A stretch of 64,000 nt of DNA from Chrysomallon squamiferum (GCA_012295275.1 CM022670.1:28390881-28454880); one strand, 5' to 3'. Shown: positions 19,791-34,600, numbered from the stretch's first letter. A program made the numbers and translations. The notes: generated from the letters alone by a model not told the origin.

Positions 19791-22700
19791 TGATACATAC
19801 ATACATACATAAATACATACATATAAACATAAATACATACATACAAAGATACATTCATCCACTGATCCATTGATCCATACATATATATATATACAAACAC
19901 ACGTGCATTCACACAAACACATATATATGTATATATATTAAAATGTCCACATGTATCAAAAAATATTAATCTGAAATAATAATTTAAAACATACCAAAAT
20001 AAATATTAAATAATTAAAACAGAAACACAGACAGAAAATAACAACACATACCACACACATTTATATAATTTCATTGCATGTAACTTACATGAAGCAGTGG
20101 ACAGATTGGAACCATTACAGAAAGGTGAAGACATGTATATATGATTGACTGAATATATACAATACCTAAAGTGTGTGTAATATGAAACTTATAACAATAC
20201 TGTGACGACTCCCAGGATATCATGTGCCATGATAGAAGGGGGTGTGTTTCCATAGTTACCACACATCTTGTGACAATTGACAGAGGAGGTGGCAGGAAAA
20301 CCAAAATGTCTGTCATTGTTCATGTGCTGATGATGAATCTGTTGAACTCATCTACTACAGGGAGTAACATAACAGTAGCAGATGATATGTAACAATTATT
20401 TGTGAAACAAGATCAATAACTGACCATAAGGTTAAGAGTTGAGGACAAGATATGGTCATAATGTATACTTGTAAGCTGTGTCATGGTTGAGATAGATGTG
20501 GTCATAAGTTGAGATGAGGGTGTGGTTGTGGCAAATACAGTCCTAAGATGATCAGTCCATTCATTTGGTCAAATGACCAATCAGTGACCACCAGAGATTC
20601 TGCATTATCATGCCATGTGACATAATGAATGAATCACTGAATGCTAATGTCTGTTAATTAGTAACAGCTACTGGATTTCAACACCAGAGAAGAAACCCAC
20701 TGATGAAAAACAACTAGGTATGTTTTAAATCATCCCACCAAAGAAAATTAAAAAAAACTCATCTTGGTATTTGATTAACCTTAATGTTGTTCCTGGTAAC
20801 CATCTGCAGAAGGCTTAAAGTGACATAATATTTCATAGAAGCTTATTGAAAAGTAATTTTTACATTTTCAGAACTTAACACAACTCCTTTTATTTTTTAT
20901 TATACATGTGTGGAAAATCTGAATATCAATATCATAGATTCATCTGTTAACTATTTCTTTCTGCTTCAATATTAAATAAACATCCTAGCATGAAATTAAA
21001 AAGTTAAAAATGAAACAAAATATTTACCATTTATTATATACTATAGTAAAGGTACATTACTGAATTAATGACAAATAACAACTGAGTAATTAATGACAAC
21101 CCAGTATAAAAACATTTCAGCAAGTGGGTATCAAACTTTATCCCTTATGTCCATAAAAAAATGTTTTTTACCAGGCTAACTATTTTTCTCTTTGATTTCA
21201 GACCAATGGGACATCCTATGAAGTGTTTTTCCAATTATGATAATATATTTTCACATAACTCAGTCTTACTATCAGTAATAATCTAGACATGAGATAACCT
21301 GCTATTAGTTTTATGAGGGTTGCTATCTAATCTGAATAACCCACGATGATTAGAGTATTAACTTAGATAGCCAGGACCCCGGTCACTCACATGGACACTT
21401 ACTGGTCAAAACAATTACATGTGAAATCATGAATGGGAGATTTGATGTGAAAAATTAAGGATTGAAAAAAAAAAACCATCAAAATCAGCAGTTTGAAGAA
21501 TCAACACATGAAACTTTGGAATAGACAAACAATATATAGGCAATCTCATTGGTAAAACAACAACAACAACAAGAAACACTCCCCCCAAAACAAAAATAAT
21601 AATAATAAATAATAATGAATATGGAATAAGAGAAGTAGGCAATTCAGAAAAATAAACTGGAAAATGAACAAAAAGTAAACAAAAGTATCCCCAAAATAAA
21701 TAAAATAATAATAATAATAAAAACCAAAATAAATAAAATAAATCAACAAGTAAATAATTCAAATTTAAAAAAAATAAAAATGTATAAATACATTTTTGAC
21801 ACCAAGATTATTTTTTAAACAAAATTTATCACCGAAAGAGCCACTTTTATAAAAATTAATCTGAATTATTTTAACAAACACTTCACCAAGAAAAGAAAAA
21901 GGAAAAAATTAGAAAAGCCCCCTCCACTCATGTAAATTATTTCAACAAAAACAAACTCACTAATTACTCTCAATTTCTTTCACTTAATTGATTTTCCCTG
22001 CATTCTGCAAACACTGTAATGAGTTCAAGTACTTCCATGATTGCTGCTGATTTGAGTTCAACTGCACAGTGCAAACCGTTCAAACTTTTTATTAGATTTG
22101 TATCCTTGCTAATGCCGTTACTCATTTGAAGGGGTCGATGAAGTCCCTACTTTGAATCCCATTTTAATTATAAGGTTACTGTTATTTTAAGCATGCTTCT
22201 GTCAGTAAAATGTTCAAGCTTGTTTGCTGCGGGGCAGCCAGCATGTGACTTGTAATTTTCTGTTGCTTTAATAATAAGATATAACTACTGAGAACTGATT
22301 TGAATAGCATTGTTAGTAACAAATATCACGGAGATGTTTTTCAAAATACAGTGGAATCATTTTCAGTGCAATAGGGTCCATGTAACTTAATGGTATTAAG
22401 CAGATTTGGATAATGTGAAAAAAGTAACAAAACAAAAAAAAAAAAAGAAAAAAAGGAGTCTAGAGTATTCAAACATGTTAAAAAGAAAGGTTTTAGTATT
22501 ATAACAATATTAAACATTTTTAAACATTAAAAATAATGAAGAAATCAAGAGAATAAAAAAATAAAAAGATAATTATGTATCTTAAAAATAAATAAATTAA
22601 CAAATAAACAAATGAATAATATATGTTAATAAATAAATAAACAATAAGTTAACAAATAAACAAAATAAATAAATAAGTTAATAGACAAACGCCAGTTAAT

Positions 22701-25470
22701 TAATAAAAAGTCTATTAAACTATTTCTCTACATGAAAGGAGTTGTCATATAAATTATAAAAACAGACATTAGTATTACATTTATTAAACAGAACATATAT
22801 GGGAACATACACTTTCTATATGCTTTCACTGAACCAGAAAATCTTGCACGAATGCACAAACAAATATCTATATATTACACTAATGTAATATCACGTATAT
22901 TAAATCCCTAGTGTTCAATTTTGTCATTATGTGATGATGAGGTACGCACATACTGTTATTATTAATAACATTTCTGAATAGAAACAGCAAAGCATTAAAC
23001 TAGAATCGAGGATGCAATAAAAGAGACGGATAATTGTCTGTGATAAAAGAATATATAAACCACAATGAGGACAAAAAGGTGGGAATAACATGACCTGCAA
23101 CAGTTGTGTTTGCTTCAGTGAATCGGTAAGAAGTCTTATTTTGTTTCACTGGATGGTTGAGTGTGGTGACAGTGAAGTGACTAAATAATTGTGCTAAGGA
23201 CCATTAACAGATGGCAGTTCACACGAGGACAATGGAGGGAGAGTAATTTTCACATATTTGGCGAGTCAAGCTGTGATTACTGCAGAAACTGTATGACAGA
23301 ACTCGCACAAAAGGGTGACAGGGTGACAATACAGGAATCACCCACCATCAGATTTGTTACATCAGGCACAAAGATGAAGTTTTGTATGTTGATAATACAC
23401 TGCAGAAAAAAGTTTAATTTTCAACAAAATTAACAAACAACAACATTACAGAATGTAGTTAAACTAAGCTGAAGATAGGTCAGAAAGATAGAGATATTAT
23501 AGTACAGGTTTCACAAATTGGACAGTTACAACACCAAGAAAATAGATTATTTTTCACAGTTAAAGTTCGGACTGAGTAATCACTTTTCACAACATTAAAG
23601 TTAAGGATGAATAATAATGACAAAGTTTCTCTCTTCTCATATTGTTTAAAATGAGAAATATCTGTTTAATGACACTATAAAGTATAATTTTCTATCAGTC
23701 ACACTTGTTAAATGTGACATATTGTCATTCCATTTTTTACTTGTATTATTATCAACTTTTTTTTATCACATATAAAAAGCAAAAAAAGAAACAATAAAAA
23801 TTATCAGCTAAAATGTCAAAACATGATGTACTGTGACAAATTTAGTTTTATTGTTACTATCTGATTCAAACTGCCATGTAAAACAGTAACACAGTCATTT
23901 TTTCCTTTTATGTACCTACTTCCCCAGGAAAATCTACTCATAATAGTAAATAATATCAGTGTTAACCTCGGTTTTGAAAAAGAAAGTAGCAGAATAAAAA
24001 ACAATATCATGCTCAGCTTACAGAAAGGCCAATCCCTTGTATGTAAGGAAATGGTGTCATATGTTTTCTTTAAAAATATTTTTGTCATTAAAAGCTATGG
24101 TAAATGATGTCCTGTTAACATAATGTGATAAGGATTGGTGACAATTACTTTTTTTTTAAGGATGTTGATGTCATTTGTTTCCTGTTCCACCCCATGCTTC
24201 TTGACTAGAAAAATTCATATTGCATATATTCGTTTTGTTTTCATTTTTGTTTTTCAATTTTTGAAAAATAGTTATTTACTCATTTTATAAAGGATTAATT
24301 ACAGAACTGATGTTTCACTAAATAATCTTTTTTTATCACTTTCACATACTTTTTGTCAAAAGCCATCATCATATCCCCCACCACCACACTGACTACTACT
24401 GAAGTATTTTCAATACAACCAGTGGTATCATTATTAATTATTTATTTGATGTTTTTTTTCTAATGTAATACAGAATGAAAAAATAGGTCCATTTTTGTTT
24501 TTTTCCCCTAATTAAAGAAAATTACATTTAAAAATTTGAAAAGATGACTTCCACCATGAGCTATTTAAAAACAGCAGCTCACACCCAGGCCTTAATTTAA
24601 TACAGCACAGCCCATAACTGAGTAACAATAATTGTGTGTAATGGATGTTAGCTGATTTTGATGAATCATATCATAAAATGACTTTCTTGAAACAACATGC
24701 TGGTGAGGACTGCAAGGTCTCAGGATCAGTTCTGTGAGATTTACCTACACCATAACAAATTTTAGAGAGAGAAACTCAGTGAAGAAAGGCCCTCTATGTT
24801 AGAGAGAGAGAGATGGAGACAGCCTGAGAAGGAAAGATAAAAGTAGTTGACGAGGGAGAAAAAGGGAAGGACAGATGTATGTCAAAAAAATTAAATACCC
24901 CATAAAAGGCAGTGGTATATGTTGTCCTTCAAACAACAATTTGCTTGTAAAAGATAACTTGCACTTTATGGCATGAACAGGCCTCATAGGTTATTATCAC
25001 TGATACACAATTAAATAAACATTTCAGTTATCTTCATTATTATGCATTTTTTTAACAAGAATAACATCATTATTATTGGGACATTCCAGGCAAATTAGTT
25101 ACAGATAAAAATGTTACAGATTTTTGAACAAACAACATAAAGTAAACTTCACTGTTACTTAAAATAAAATGTGTTGTATAAATTCACATCTTTGTTAACA
25201 GTAAAGTATAAAGATATGAGAAAAATGTGTATTTATCTTATGATTCTGTCTTATATTTACGGATGTAAAAATTTCCTTGATTATAGGAGCAGGAAACACA
25301 TTTAAAATGAACACATACATAACAATAGATGTGTAGAAGTCACAATGACACAGAATCAAATTAGTTTCACATGTGATTTTATTAAAAATCACATGTTAAA
25401 TTTGGGTGTATTGTTGTTTACATTTTGTTTTTAAAACACAGCTTGATTGTTCAGAAACCATGAGAACAAC

Positions 25471-25486
25471 AGTAGTAGTAGTAGTA

Positions 25487-25563
<77 letters not shown>
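25471..25563. repeat. (AGT)n(AAT)n microsatellite
   Basis: Six or so AGT units lead into about 25 AAT units. The poly-Asn and poly-Ile open frames over it are artefacts. Confidence 0.97.
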
Positions 25564-25564
<1 letters not shown>

Positions 25565-25719
25565 TGACTGTATATAAACATTTACTTTCTCTTGATGTTA
25601 CAGTTTGTTTGTTTCAGGAGCTAGGACCACTTGGGATCGCACCCAGGCAATGGAATAGTAAGACTATTTATTTAGAAAAAAATACATTTATTATTATTTT
25701 TTTGTTTGTCACCATAGTC

Positions 25720-25720
<1 letters not shown>

Positions 25721-25779
<59 letters not shown>
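25721..25779. repeat. (AAT)n microsatellite
   Basis: About 19 AAT units, 160 bp from the previous array and in the same orientation. Confidence 0.97.
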
Positions 25780-25908
25780 GTTTTGTAAAGTCTTAACAAA
25801 AATAAAATTGTTCAGCAGATAAAAAGCATTTTCATTGTTTCTTAAACAAACAAAAACAAAAGTAATAATAATAAAGTAAAAGAAAACCACAAAAGCAATA
25901 ATAAAGAA

Positions 25909-25995
25909 TGTGTGTGTGTGTGAGTGAGTGAGTGAGTGAGTGAGTGAGTGAGTGAGTGAGAGAGTGAGAGTGAGAGAGAGACAGAGAGAGTGTGC
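25909..25995. repeat. (TG)n(GTGA)n compound microsatellite
   Basis: A short TG run passes into about ten GTGA units and then a GA-rich tail. Confidence 0.95.
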
Positions 25996-26494
25996 AGTAG
26001 TGAGTGAGTGACAGATTATTATTTTTTTTTTTAAATGTATATAAATATATGTCCAGGGTCATTTAATTTTTATTTTACACTTAATTAACACTAACATACT
26101 ACATAAACTTTAACCTAACTAGCTAGCCTGTCAGTTTAAACCTGTCAGTGAAGTAGGTTATCTCAAGTATTGTACAGGGCTGGTCGTATTTCACACACTA
26201 ATGATCTCTTCTCATTTCAAACACTGCTTTATTACATGTTGTTATTTACCAGCACAGGATGGACAGCTTCAGTTAATTAAACAAAACCACAGTTTTAAAA
26301 GGGAAATTATAATAACAATGCTTCCTAGAAAAAAAAAGAAAAAAAAAGTCTGAAGCAAAGTGGTAACCACTGATTCATGGGAAACAGAACTTTGTGTGAT
26401 CATCACCAGAAAATAAAAACAAAAATAATGCTAACTTACACAAGTTTCTTTCTTTCACTCTGTTTCTTGATTTATATAGCTCATTACTTTCTAT

Positions 26495-26710
26495 AACATT
26501 CCCTCCCTTTCTCTCTTCCTCAAATCTATCTTTTTCTCTTCCATCCTTCTACCTATCCATCTTTCATCCTTCTATCTATCCATCTTTCTTTCTTCTATCT
26601 ATCCAACTATATCTTTCTCTCTTTTTTCAGTCTATTCCTCCCTTGCTCTCCCTTCCCTTACACTTTCTCCTTGTGTTTCTCTTTCCATCTTACATTTTTT
26701 TCTCAACAAT
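26495..26710. repeat. Polypyrimidine stretch with CTTCTATCTATCCATCTTTC units
   Basis: About 215 bp are almost all C and T on the plus strand (purine on the transcript). A 20-bp motif, CTTCTATCTATCCATCTTTC, recurs in variants at 26546-26620. Confidence 0.85.
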
Positions 26711-27360
26711 ATAATGGACAGACGAATCAGACACATTGATTATTATTATTACATCAGGACAATAACCACAAAATAAAGATAAATCTGTCTTCTAAGAGAA
26801 TGTCACAACTATAACTACTACAACCTCCACAATCATTAACATGCTAAAAACACACTTCCTCTGAAATTAATGCTGCAGTATATCAAGTTAAAATGCTTGG
26901 TTTATGGATTGTGTTAAACAAATAAGGAATGATATATGTGCCAAAGCCCAGACTGACAGTAATCATTTCAAAACAGTTTGGTTCAAATTGTGAAATATGG
27001 AAGTCTTGGGCATATTAATGATTTCTGTTGTTCACTGAATGAATATTAATTATTAATGGAAATGCTGATTCTACATTAATCATTACTGTATCTTACCTAA
27101 AAAAAAAAAAAAAAAAAAAAGTATTATTTATTTAATACTACATTGTACGATCTTTAATGTAAGCCTGCCAAAAACCTATCTTATTAATATACATAGATGC
27201 ATTCATGTATCCATTACACAGAAAGATTAACACAGAAATATAAAGAGACACACAGATACATCAGAAAGATGCATGCACTAAACACATCTGAATACATACC
27301 TATCTGAGATCTTTGTTAGTGATGTACACAAAAAAGTTACAATACTGATACAAATCTTAC

Positions 27361-27442
27361 CTGAAAAGAGACTGGATTGAATCTCTGTCCAAAAAGTCAT
27401 GGTCTTTCTCCACTACAGAAATATCAATTGGAAACTGACCAT
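27361..27442 (-). CDS. DLC1: DLC1-like 82-nt exon: central SAM domain
   Basis: The acceptor TTTGTATTTCAG precedes 27442 and the donor GTAAGA follows 27361; phase is 1 in and 2 out. It encodes GQFPIDISVVEKDHDFLDRD and SIQSLF. FPIDI..V..(D/E)HDFLDRD is nearly identical in all DLC-family SAM domains. Confidence 0.97.
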
Positions 27443-30400
27443 CTGAAATACAAACAAGCTCAGTCATTGACCAATAATATGTTTTTATACGCCACTGAAC
27501 AGAATTCTGAAAGAAAATGTTATCTCTCCTCTCCCCCAACTTTAGTTCTTTCTCTCTCTCCACACCTATCTGTCTCTGTCTGTCTGTCTGTCTCAAAACA
27601 GCTTTTTATTTACATTATCTATCTCTGGAATCTACCCTGTTCTATAAAAGAGGATGTATTATAAATAAATAAATATATAAATAAACAATATATATCATAT
27701 ACCTTCGTCAATAATTTGGTAGGAATAACTGTCTTGCTGGTTTTTTCCTGAACACTTTACACAACACTCAAACATCTCTGTCAGTTCAACCATGCAAAAT
27801 GGATAGCCACTGCCATTTATATTTGTTAGAATGAGAACTTGTAACAAAGTGATACACTGTTGTGTTACACATACATTGTAGAACAGTTTGCTGATGTCAT
27901 ACTATGTATCACAGAGTAGTTATTAGTATATCAATGTTTTATTTAATTCACAAACAGAACAATTTAGTAAAGTCACTTTACTTACAAATAAAAACATCTG
28001 CCAATTTCCGGTGGCTGTTGAACATATCTACAGCCATTTGTTAACAGAAAATGCTCATAGAAACAATGATTTTTTTATTGTATCATTCAAAATAAACAGC
28101 ACCATTTGCTGGAATCAGATCTTTCAAAGATGAAATATTTTACTAATGCCACCCAGTCTGAATCAAGCAGAACAGACAGCAATGACAGCACTCAGCTTAG
28201 GCAGAACTGTATCAGAAGCAGAACTTACTGTTTGTCACAGGCTTTTCACTTAATTTATCACAATCATCAATTACTGTCACGCTATTCTGAAGATGTGCAT
28301 TTCAACAGTGACACATAATTCAAATCAAGTAGAAGTGTACCCAAATACCAGATATTTCAAAACAAGAAGAGCCACCATTTAATGCCAAACAGTTCATTAA
28401 GAAGAATTAATGCCAAATCATGTAGAACACAGACTGACACACTGTTCCTTATATAAACAACCTATCAATGTCACATTCAAATCTGGAAGAACCAATTACA
28501 TGTACAAGTAATACAATAATTATACAGGTAAATATAAAAGTGATGTGTGAAATATTAACATGTATCTCATACACTACCCTGTACAGACATCTTCATGTAT
28601 ACAGTTGTGGCTTATTAATCAATGTTTGTAATATATATATGCATATGTGAAGTCAAAATTTGTTTGTATGAGAGAAACAGATGGTTCATGGTTTGATAAT
28701 GAACTGAAGCCTAATCGATAACCTACAGTACATATACAGAATGTGTCTAATGGAATGAAGAATTTGTGAAAGATATTTAAAACTTGATTTAAAAATAGAA
28801 AAAATAAATAAAATAACAGGATTTTTTTAAAAATACAAAAAGAATTAATAATAAGTAAAATTTATGTGTATATTTTATTCAGAAAGGTCAGAAATAAAAA
28901 TTAAAAAAGTAAAATTAAGTAAAATAAAATAAAAGTATGTTCAAATTTCTAATTTCTAAGTATAAATAAATATAAATTTAATTTTAGCTAAAAATTAAAA
29001 AATACACCTGTTGAACTGAACATGGTAAATATAAACAAAGTTGCCAATGCTGAACAATTGGTATCCCTGTCTGCGATTTGATCTACTTGAGGAATTAATT
29101 AGAATTTCACTACATTAATTAGTTGTGTGTGTGTCTGTGTGTGTGTGTGTCTATGTGTGTGTGCTTTGTGTTTTAGTTTTGAAAAAGTGCAAAAGTTTGA
29201 AAAAAGAATCAAGATGTATTGTTTCTTTGATACAAATGTTTGAACTGACAATAAGCTAAAAGTGTGTTAACAGTAATGAAAAGAATCACACTGATGTACA
29301 GATGGATGGCTGTATTTATAAACATTCAGTAAACCACTTTCAGTCTTACTGCTAAGTTCAGTAAACAACAAAACTTGTAAGCAGACTCATAATGTTTATT
29401 TATTACTACTGGTATATAAACATTGTTCTTTAATATGTATTTTATTATCAATAAAGTATATACATAAATAACATTTATGTTACTGGTATATAAATGTTAT
29501 CTTTAAGTAGTTTATTATCAATAAATTATAAAGTGTATAAATACATAATATTTATATAATAATTATTTTTAGTCAAGATTTATAAAGTTTAAATAACAAT
29601 TTTTATTACTCTGCTGTAACAACGGTTTTTCTGCAACACCCCCATCCTACATAAATATTTCAAAGGTCAGAAGGATTTAGATGAGGTTAATCCTGTAATA
29701 GACAAACCTCCATAAGGTTAATCCCTTGATTCACTCAACACAGGTATGTGTTTTCTGATTTATAATGTTACAATTTTTTTCCCACAGTTTTTTTTTTTGT
29801 AAGCTGAACCAACCAATCCCTACCATATGATCAAAATATAATAGAAGTTTTTTAGACTTACAATTTTGCAAATTGTGTCTATTTGAGAATTTTCAAACTT
29901 TAAATGTTATTATTATACTAAATATATATATATATATATATAAAATAATGAAAATATTTACAAATTATTATACCTATCAGTTTACTTTATTTATATAAAA
30001 TATTCTGTTTTTTTTTAGATCTTTATCAATAAAAATAAAAATAAAAGCCTTAAGTACCATTCACACTAGTACCTCACACTAGTATCTGACACGAAGACCT
30101 TTAAAACAAATTTATTTTACAAGTCACAATGTCACACCCTCATTAACACACACACATTACAGGTAAACAAAGACTAAATCTACACACAACACCTGTACGA
30201 CTGGTCAAACTAAATGGACAAGTCAAGTGATTTAGTAGGTGATACACATGACCTTTCACCTAGTGGTAAATGTGAGGGTAAACAAGTGGTCACTGTGGTC
30301 AAATCAGGTGGGTGCTGTCCAGATAAAAGCACTTCACCCTGTCAAAGCAGGGACATGGAATAAGTTGTTAAAAGTGACCGATATAAAACATCTGTGATTG

Positions 30401-30820
30401 GTCAGATGGAAAGTGGATGTTATGATGAAGCTGACCCAGGCCAGGGATATGTTTAGATATTATTTATATATTAATTAGTTGTTGTTGTAAACAACACTGT
30501 TATGATGCCAAACATGAAAGTAAATATTTAGGTTTCTACTGCTACAACTACTACATCCATACACACTATTCTCTTTACATATGTACAACATTTCTTTACC
30601 TGTGTCTGTTTTGATCTATAACTACACATTTTTGAATGTATCTATCAATATTTTTACAATATTTACCTGTTTGACTACAATTCTAGCCATATCCTCACAA
30701 TATCTCTATATTTACAAATACCAAAGAAAAAATAAATACAGATGCACACACACACAAAATAAAACCCCAAAAATTGAATATTCATTTACCTATAAAAGAT
30801 TAATTTAAAAATTCACTCAC
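27443..30820. other. 3.4-kb intron
   Basis: AT-rich, with (TA)n near 29930 and (GT)n near 29130-29162. No coding similarity was seen. A diffuse repeat with AAGCAGAAC-like segments lies at about 28150-28230. Confidence 0.7.
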
Positions 30821-30892
30821 CTTCATACATCTGAGCATACTGAGGAAACCCTGCTGCTCGTAGCCATTTGCAGGCTTCTACTGCCTCTATTT
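30821..30892 (-). CDS. DLC1: DLC1-like 72-nt exon: start of SAM domain
   Basis: The acceptor TTTTTCAG precedes 30892 and the donor GTGAGT follows 30821; phase is 1 in and 1 out. It encodes IEAVEACKWLRAAGFPQYAQ and MYE, against IEAKEACDWLRA.GFPQYAQLYE in human DLC1. It is the first exon of the shared protein body and accepts a phase-1 exon from upstream. Confidence 0.97.
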
Positions 30893-30929
30893 CTGAAAAA
30901 CAATATTAAAAATAAATTAAATCTACAAT

Positions 30930-31185
30930 CATTAGCATCAGCATTTCAGACTAAACTGTAATAAAGCATGCAGAATTAAAATAAATAATATAGATGTTCA
31001 CTCTGCACCAAGATATCACAATTAAAACAAATGATGAAAACATTCGTAGTAAATTTTCTATCTCATGAAGATCTCAGAATAAAAATAAATAATGACACTG
31101 GTAGCATTAAATTTTGATATAACACAAAAGATATCAAAATCAAAATACGTAATGATGCTGATGTAGTATATTCTGGTATTGCAGA
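30930..31185. repeat. Decayed tandem repeat, about 60 bp period
   Basis: AATTAAAATAAATAAT..AGATGTT, AATAAAAATAAATAATGACA and AATCAAAATACGTAATGATG-like segments recur with AAGATATCA between them, for about four poor copies. Confidence 0.55.
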
Positions 31186-32989
31186 TGCAGTAAAAGTCTG
31201 TATGACACACCAATCATGTTACAAACAGAGGATTACATCGTCACTGCGTCAACTTTGTTACATCACTGAGAGAAAACCTGCTTAATCGGGTAGCTGTGTG
31301 ATTAGTCATGTTCCTTGCTTTGTCTTCAGTTTTCTCTCACAAAACCAGCCAAAACCAGCCATAACAAAAACAAAACAAAACAAAAAGAGTTAGTCAGCTT
31401 CAGCGTGTATAGGCTGACAATAGACTATGATCGGCCATAGTGAACAAAACAAAAGGTATCGACATAAAATACTCTGTGTGTACCAGCAGATTTTCACTTG
31501 TTTCCTTGTTTAGCTACCAAGAGCTTGTTTCAGCTGAACACCAAAAGATTCATAATTCATGTTTTGCAATGTAAATGAGGTTGATAATATAATTCATGCA
31601 TATTAGTAACATAAATAAATACTATTTATGTTTTATAATGTATATAAACATGATAATTCATGTGTTTTACAGAATACATGAGCTTGATAATAAAACTGAG
31701 GTGTGTTTTACAACCAGATAATACGACAATGGATTCATAGACCTGGGTAATTTCTTTCTGTATTTCAGGTGACATTGAAAAGTGTTGCTGAGGCAAACAA
31801 AAAGATAAAGTGACAAATGTTAAATGAGTGAATAGTTATGACTTGTGTGTTTCTAGAGGAAATGAAAGAGATTAAAAAATGTGTATGTTTGTGGCATTTA
31901 GTTTTTATTGTATAATTGTTTTTTCTCTCCTGATTTTTGTAAAATTAAAAAAAAAAAAAAAAAAAAAAATATAAAAAACAACCTCCAATATATCTTCAAG
32001 ATAAACTAAATAAAAAGATAAAAATATTAACAGATTTTTTTAAAATGATAATCCTGCTAATTTTTTATTTAATATATTAATACTACTTCATTTTTCAAAG
32101 TCTAGACATGTGTATATGTGATTTTGCATACTCTTTTATCTCTCTCTCTCTCACACACACACACACATACACAAAATTAGAATAACACTCAGCCAATAAG
32201 GACAATTTCATAAAAGATACAAACCTCAAGAAATTCCACACACACACGTACTATACAAAATATACCACATGAATGAAGTATACAAAATAACCCACACCTG
32301 CATGCTACACAAAACAGCCTACAAGAAAGGTCCAAGCATTAATGACTGGTGATATATAAAACATCATCTGTTTAATAACCTGATCAGTTTGAACATTGAT
32401 CAGGGGTTGACGTGGTAATAAACACTCACAGGTATCACTATTAAACACACAGAGATACCATTATTAACCTCGTACACACGTACATGTGCTGATAGCAACA
32501 GCTCAGGTCTTCACAACAAACCGAGATAGCAGGGGCATGGACCACACTACTCCACCCTTTAGCTTAATCTAGAGAGTCTAAAAAGGCTGGCTTTATGTTA
32601 AATAAAATGTTCTCTTTTTATTCTCCACAGGCAAGTGTGGTACCAGCTGACACCATGATATGACACTCCAACAAAATAGCCACAACTAAGCTGAGAGATA
32701 TTATTTCTTTTTTTTTTCAAAGTTTTATTGATAGTTCAATATGGCTTAGTGCTGAGTATAATAAGTGCTGCTGTACTGAAAGTACACTGACAAATTAAAA
32801 AGGAATATTTTTTTTTCAGCCTTTGAAATCAGTCAATATGATGAAAACACAAAGATTCCATAGTACAAAAAATAAAATAAAAAAATAATGTTTATGTTAC
32901 CCAGTTGTAATATATATTTAATTTAATATGTAACAGAAGTATATGCATGAATGATAAAATACTGTTTGTGTATACATATATACATGCAT

Positions 32990-33090
<101 letters not shown>

Positions 33091-33517
33091 ACTATTTCTT
33101 ATATATATATATATATAAATACATAAAAATATAAAAAACTATTCTCAAAACTATTCTCTGTACTATTATAAGATTTATTTATTTATTTCAATGCAAGAAG
33201 CATTTTAATTTTCAGAAACTCTCTATTATATCAGTGTTAAAATAAAGAATAAAACTGATGAAAAGTTTAAATTCGAAGAACGACACAGGTTCCACCCAGC
33301 AACACTATTAATAGACAAGAAAGATTAAAATAACTGTCAAGATTTACACACAGATAGTGTGATTAATTTACAAAATATTCACACATGAGGAAATTTAAAG
33401 GTTTCACAAACAGGAAACATGAACCAAACCTAAAGCAATATTTCACCAGACTTCCTATTTATTGTTGCTTTAATGTAAGTCTTCACTAACTGTCATGTGT
33501 GTGTGTGTGTGTGTGTG

Positions 33518-33725
33518 TGTAGTTTAGTGGTTAAGACACTTGCTTGGGATATGACTGGTTGTTGGTTCAGTTCTTACTGGTGCTCCCTTTGGGTTTTTCC
33601 AAGTGTCTTGTTATTTCTACTTTACTGCTTATTTAGATTTTTTATTATACTCTTATTTTCCCATCTATGAGAAGGTGCATATACAAGATCCTTGCTGCTA
33701 ATCTATAACTGTAGTTTATGGAGCA
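33518..33725 (+). mobile_element. tRNA-derived SINE, decayed
   Basis: TAGTTTAGTGGTTAAGAC (33520-33537) fits a pol III A box and GGTTCAGTTCT (33564-33574) a B box, at tRNA-like spacing. About 100 bp downstream is GTGCATATACAAGATCCTTG followed by CTGCTAAT. This block closely resembles the conserved body of a short repeat I recall as common in mollusc genomes. It is preceded by (GT)n. Boundaries are approximate and no target-site duplication is evident. Confidence 0.7.
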
Positions 33726-34559
33726 ACTATATAATTATATAAAGTTTGTAACACTAAAATATAAAATAGTTTGATGTATTTCTAAATTACTAAATATCAG
33801 TAACAAAACTGTTCACTATCATTGTTTATTTCATCTGTGTACTAACTATTTCAGTTAGTGTAATAATAATGATAATATCAGTAACATCAAATATTACACA
33901 TCTGGTACAAATGACCACACCTATACATTATTAACTTATTATTTAAATAATATACATCATTACTTGTCATTTAAAAATATTATACAGTTCATCTGAAATG
34001 ATGAAAAGATAAAAATGTTATCATTTATTAATTACTGTTAATTCTTACAAATTACTTTTTTTTATAAATTTAATTTATGACTGGATTTATATATTCAGAA
34101 ACATTAGGAAGATTTTTTATTTCTTATTATTTCTATTCTGTTTTATTTTATTATTTATTTTATTAGTTTTATATTTTATTTATTATTAATTTTAGTTTAC
34201 AAGACCCACATAACCCTTTAACTTGTTCTGGATGCTATTATTATTATTAATTCCTCATTAATTTATTTATTTATTAGTGTTTAATTACCTTTCATCTTAA
34301 TAATCATTAATCATAATTAAAACATATGAACACTCTTTCACTGTATTTAGGTCACATTAAAAAACCACACTTTCTGCTAATGTAGGTCATATCCCACTAC
34401 ACATTTAATTATTCAGAGGAAATAAACATAGAGGAACTTTTTAAAAATAGTTTTTTTTAAAGTTATAAAATAATTCATTAATAATTAATTTCCTGCATAT
34501 TTTGAAAATATTAAACTGCTGACTGAGACCATCAGCACTTTCAAACAGTATTCTAAATA

Positions 34560-34600
34560 AATAAATAAATAAATAAATATATATATATATATATATACAT
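34560..34600. repeat. (AAAT)n(AT)n microsatellite
   Basis: Short tetranucleotide run passing into AT dinucleotides. Confidence 0.9.

Larger units (their letters stand above)
17210..27360. other. 10.2-kb intron
   Basis: Holds decayed repeats at about 18.1-18.5 kb, duplications at 19.18-19.29 and 19.35-19.79 kb, (AAT)n and (GTGA)n arrays at 25.5-26.0 kb and a polypyrimidine stretch at 26.5 kb. From 20 to 25 kb I see only AT-rich unique sequence and no coding similarity. Confidence 0.75.

Noticed and set aside
21322-21371. Inverted repeat GCTATCTAA / TTAGATAGC as a MITE
   Set aside because: The arms are only 9 bp and there is no target-site duplication; such pairs are expected by chance in AT-rich DNA.
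23191-23433. 80-residue plus-strand frame
   Set aside because: No domain, no splice context and no similarity; its length is unremarkable for a 10-kb intron.
25447-25788. Poly-Asn protein on the plus strand
   Set aside because: It is translation of (AAT)n microsatellites.
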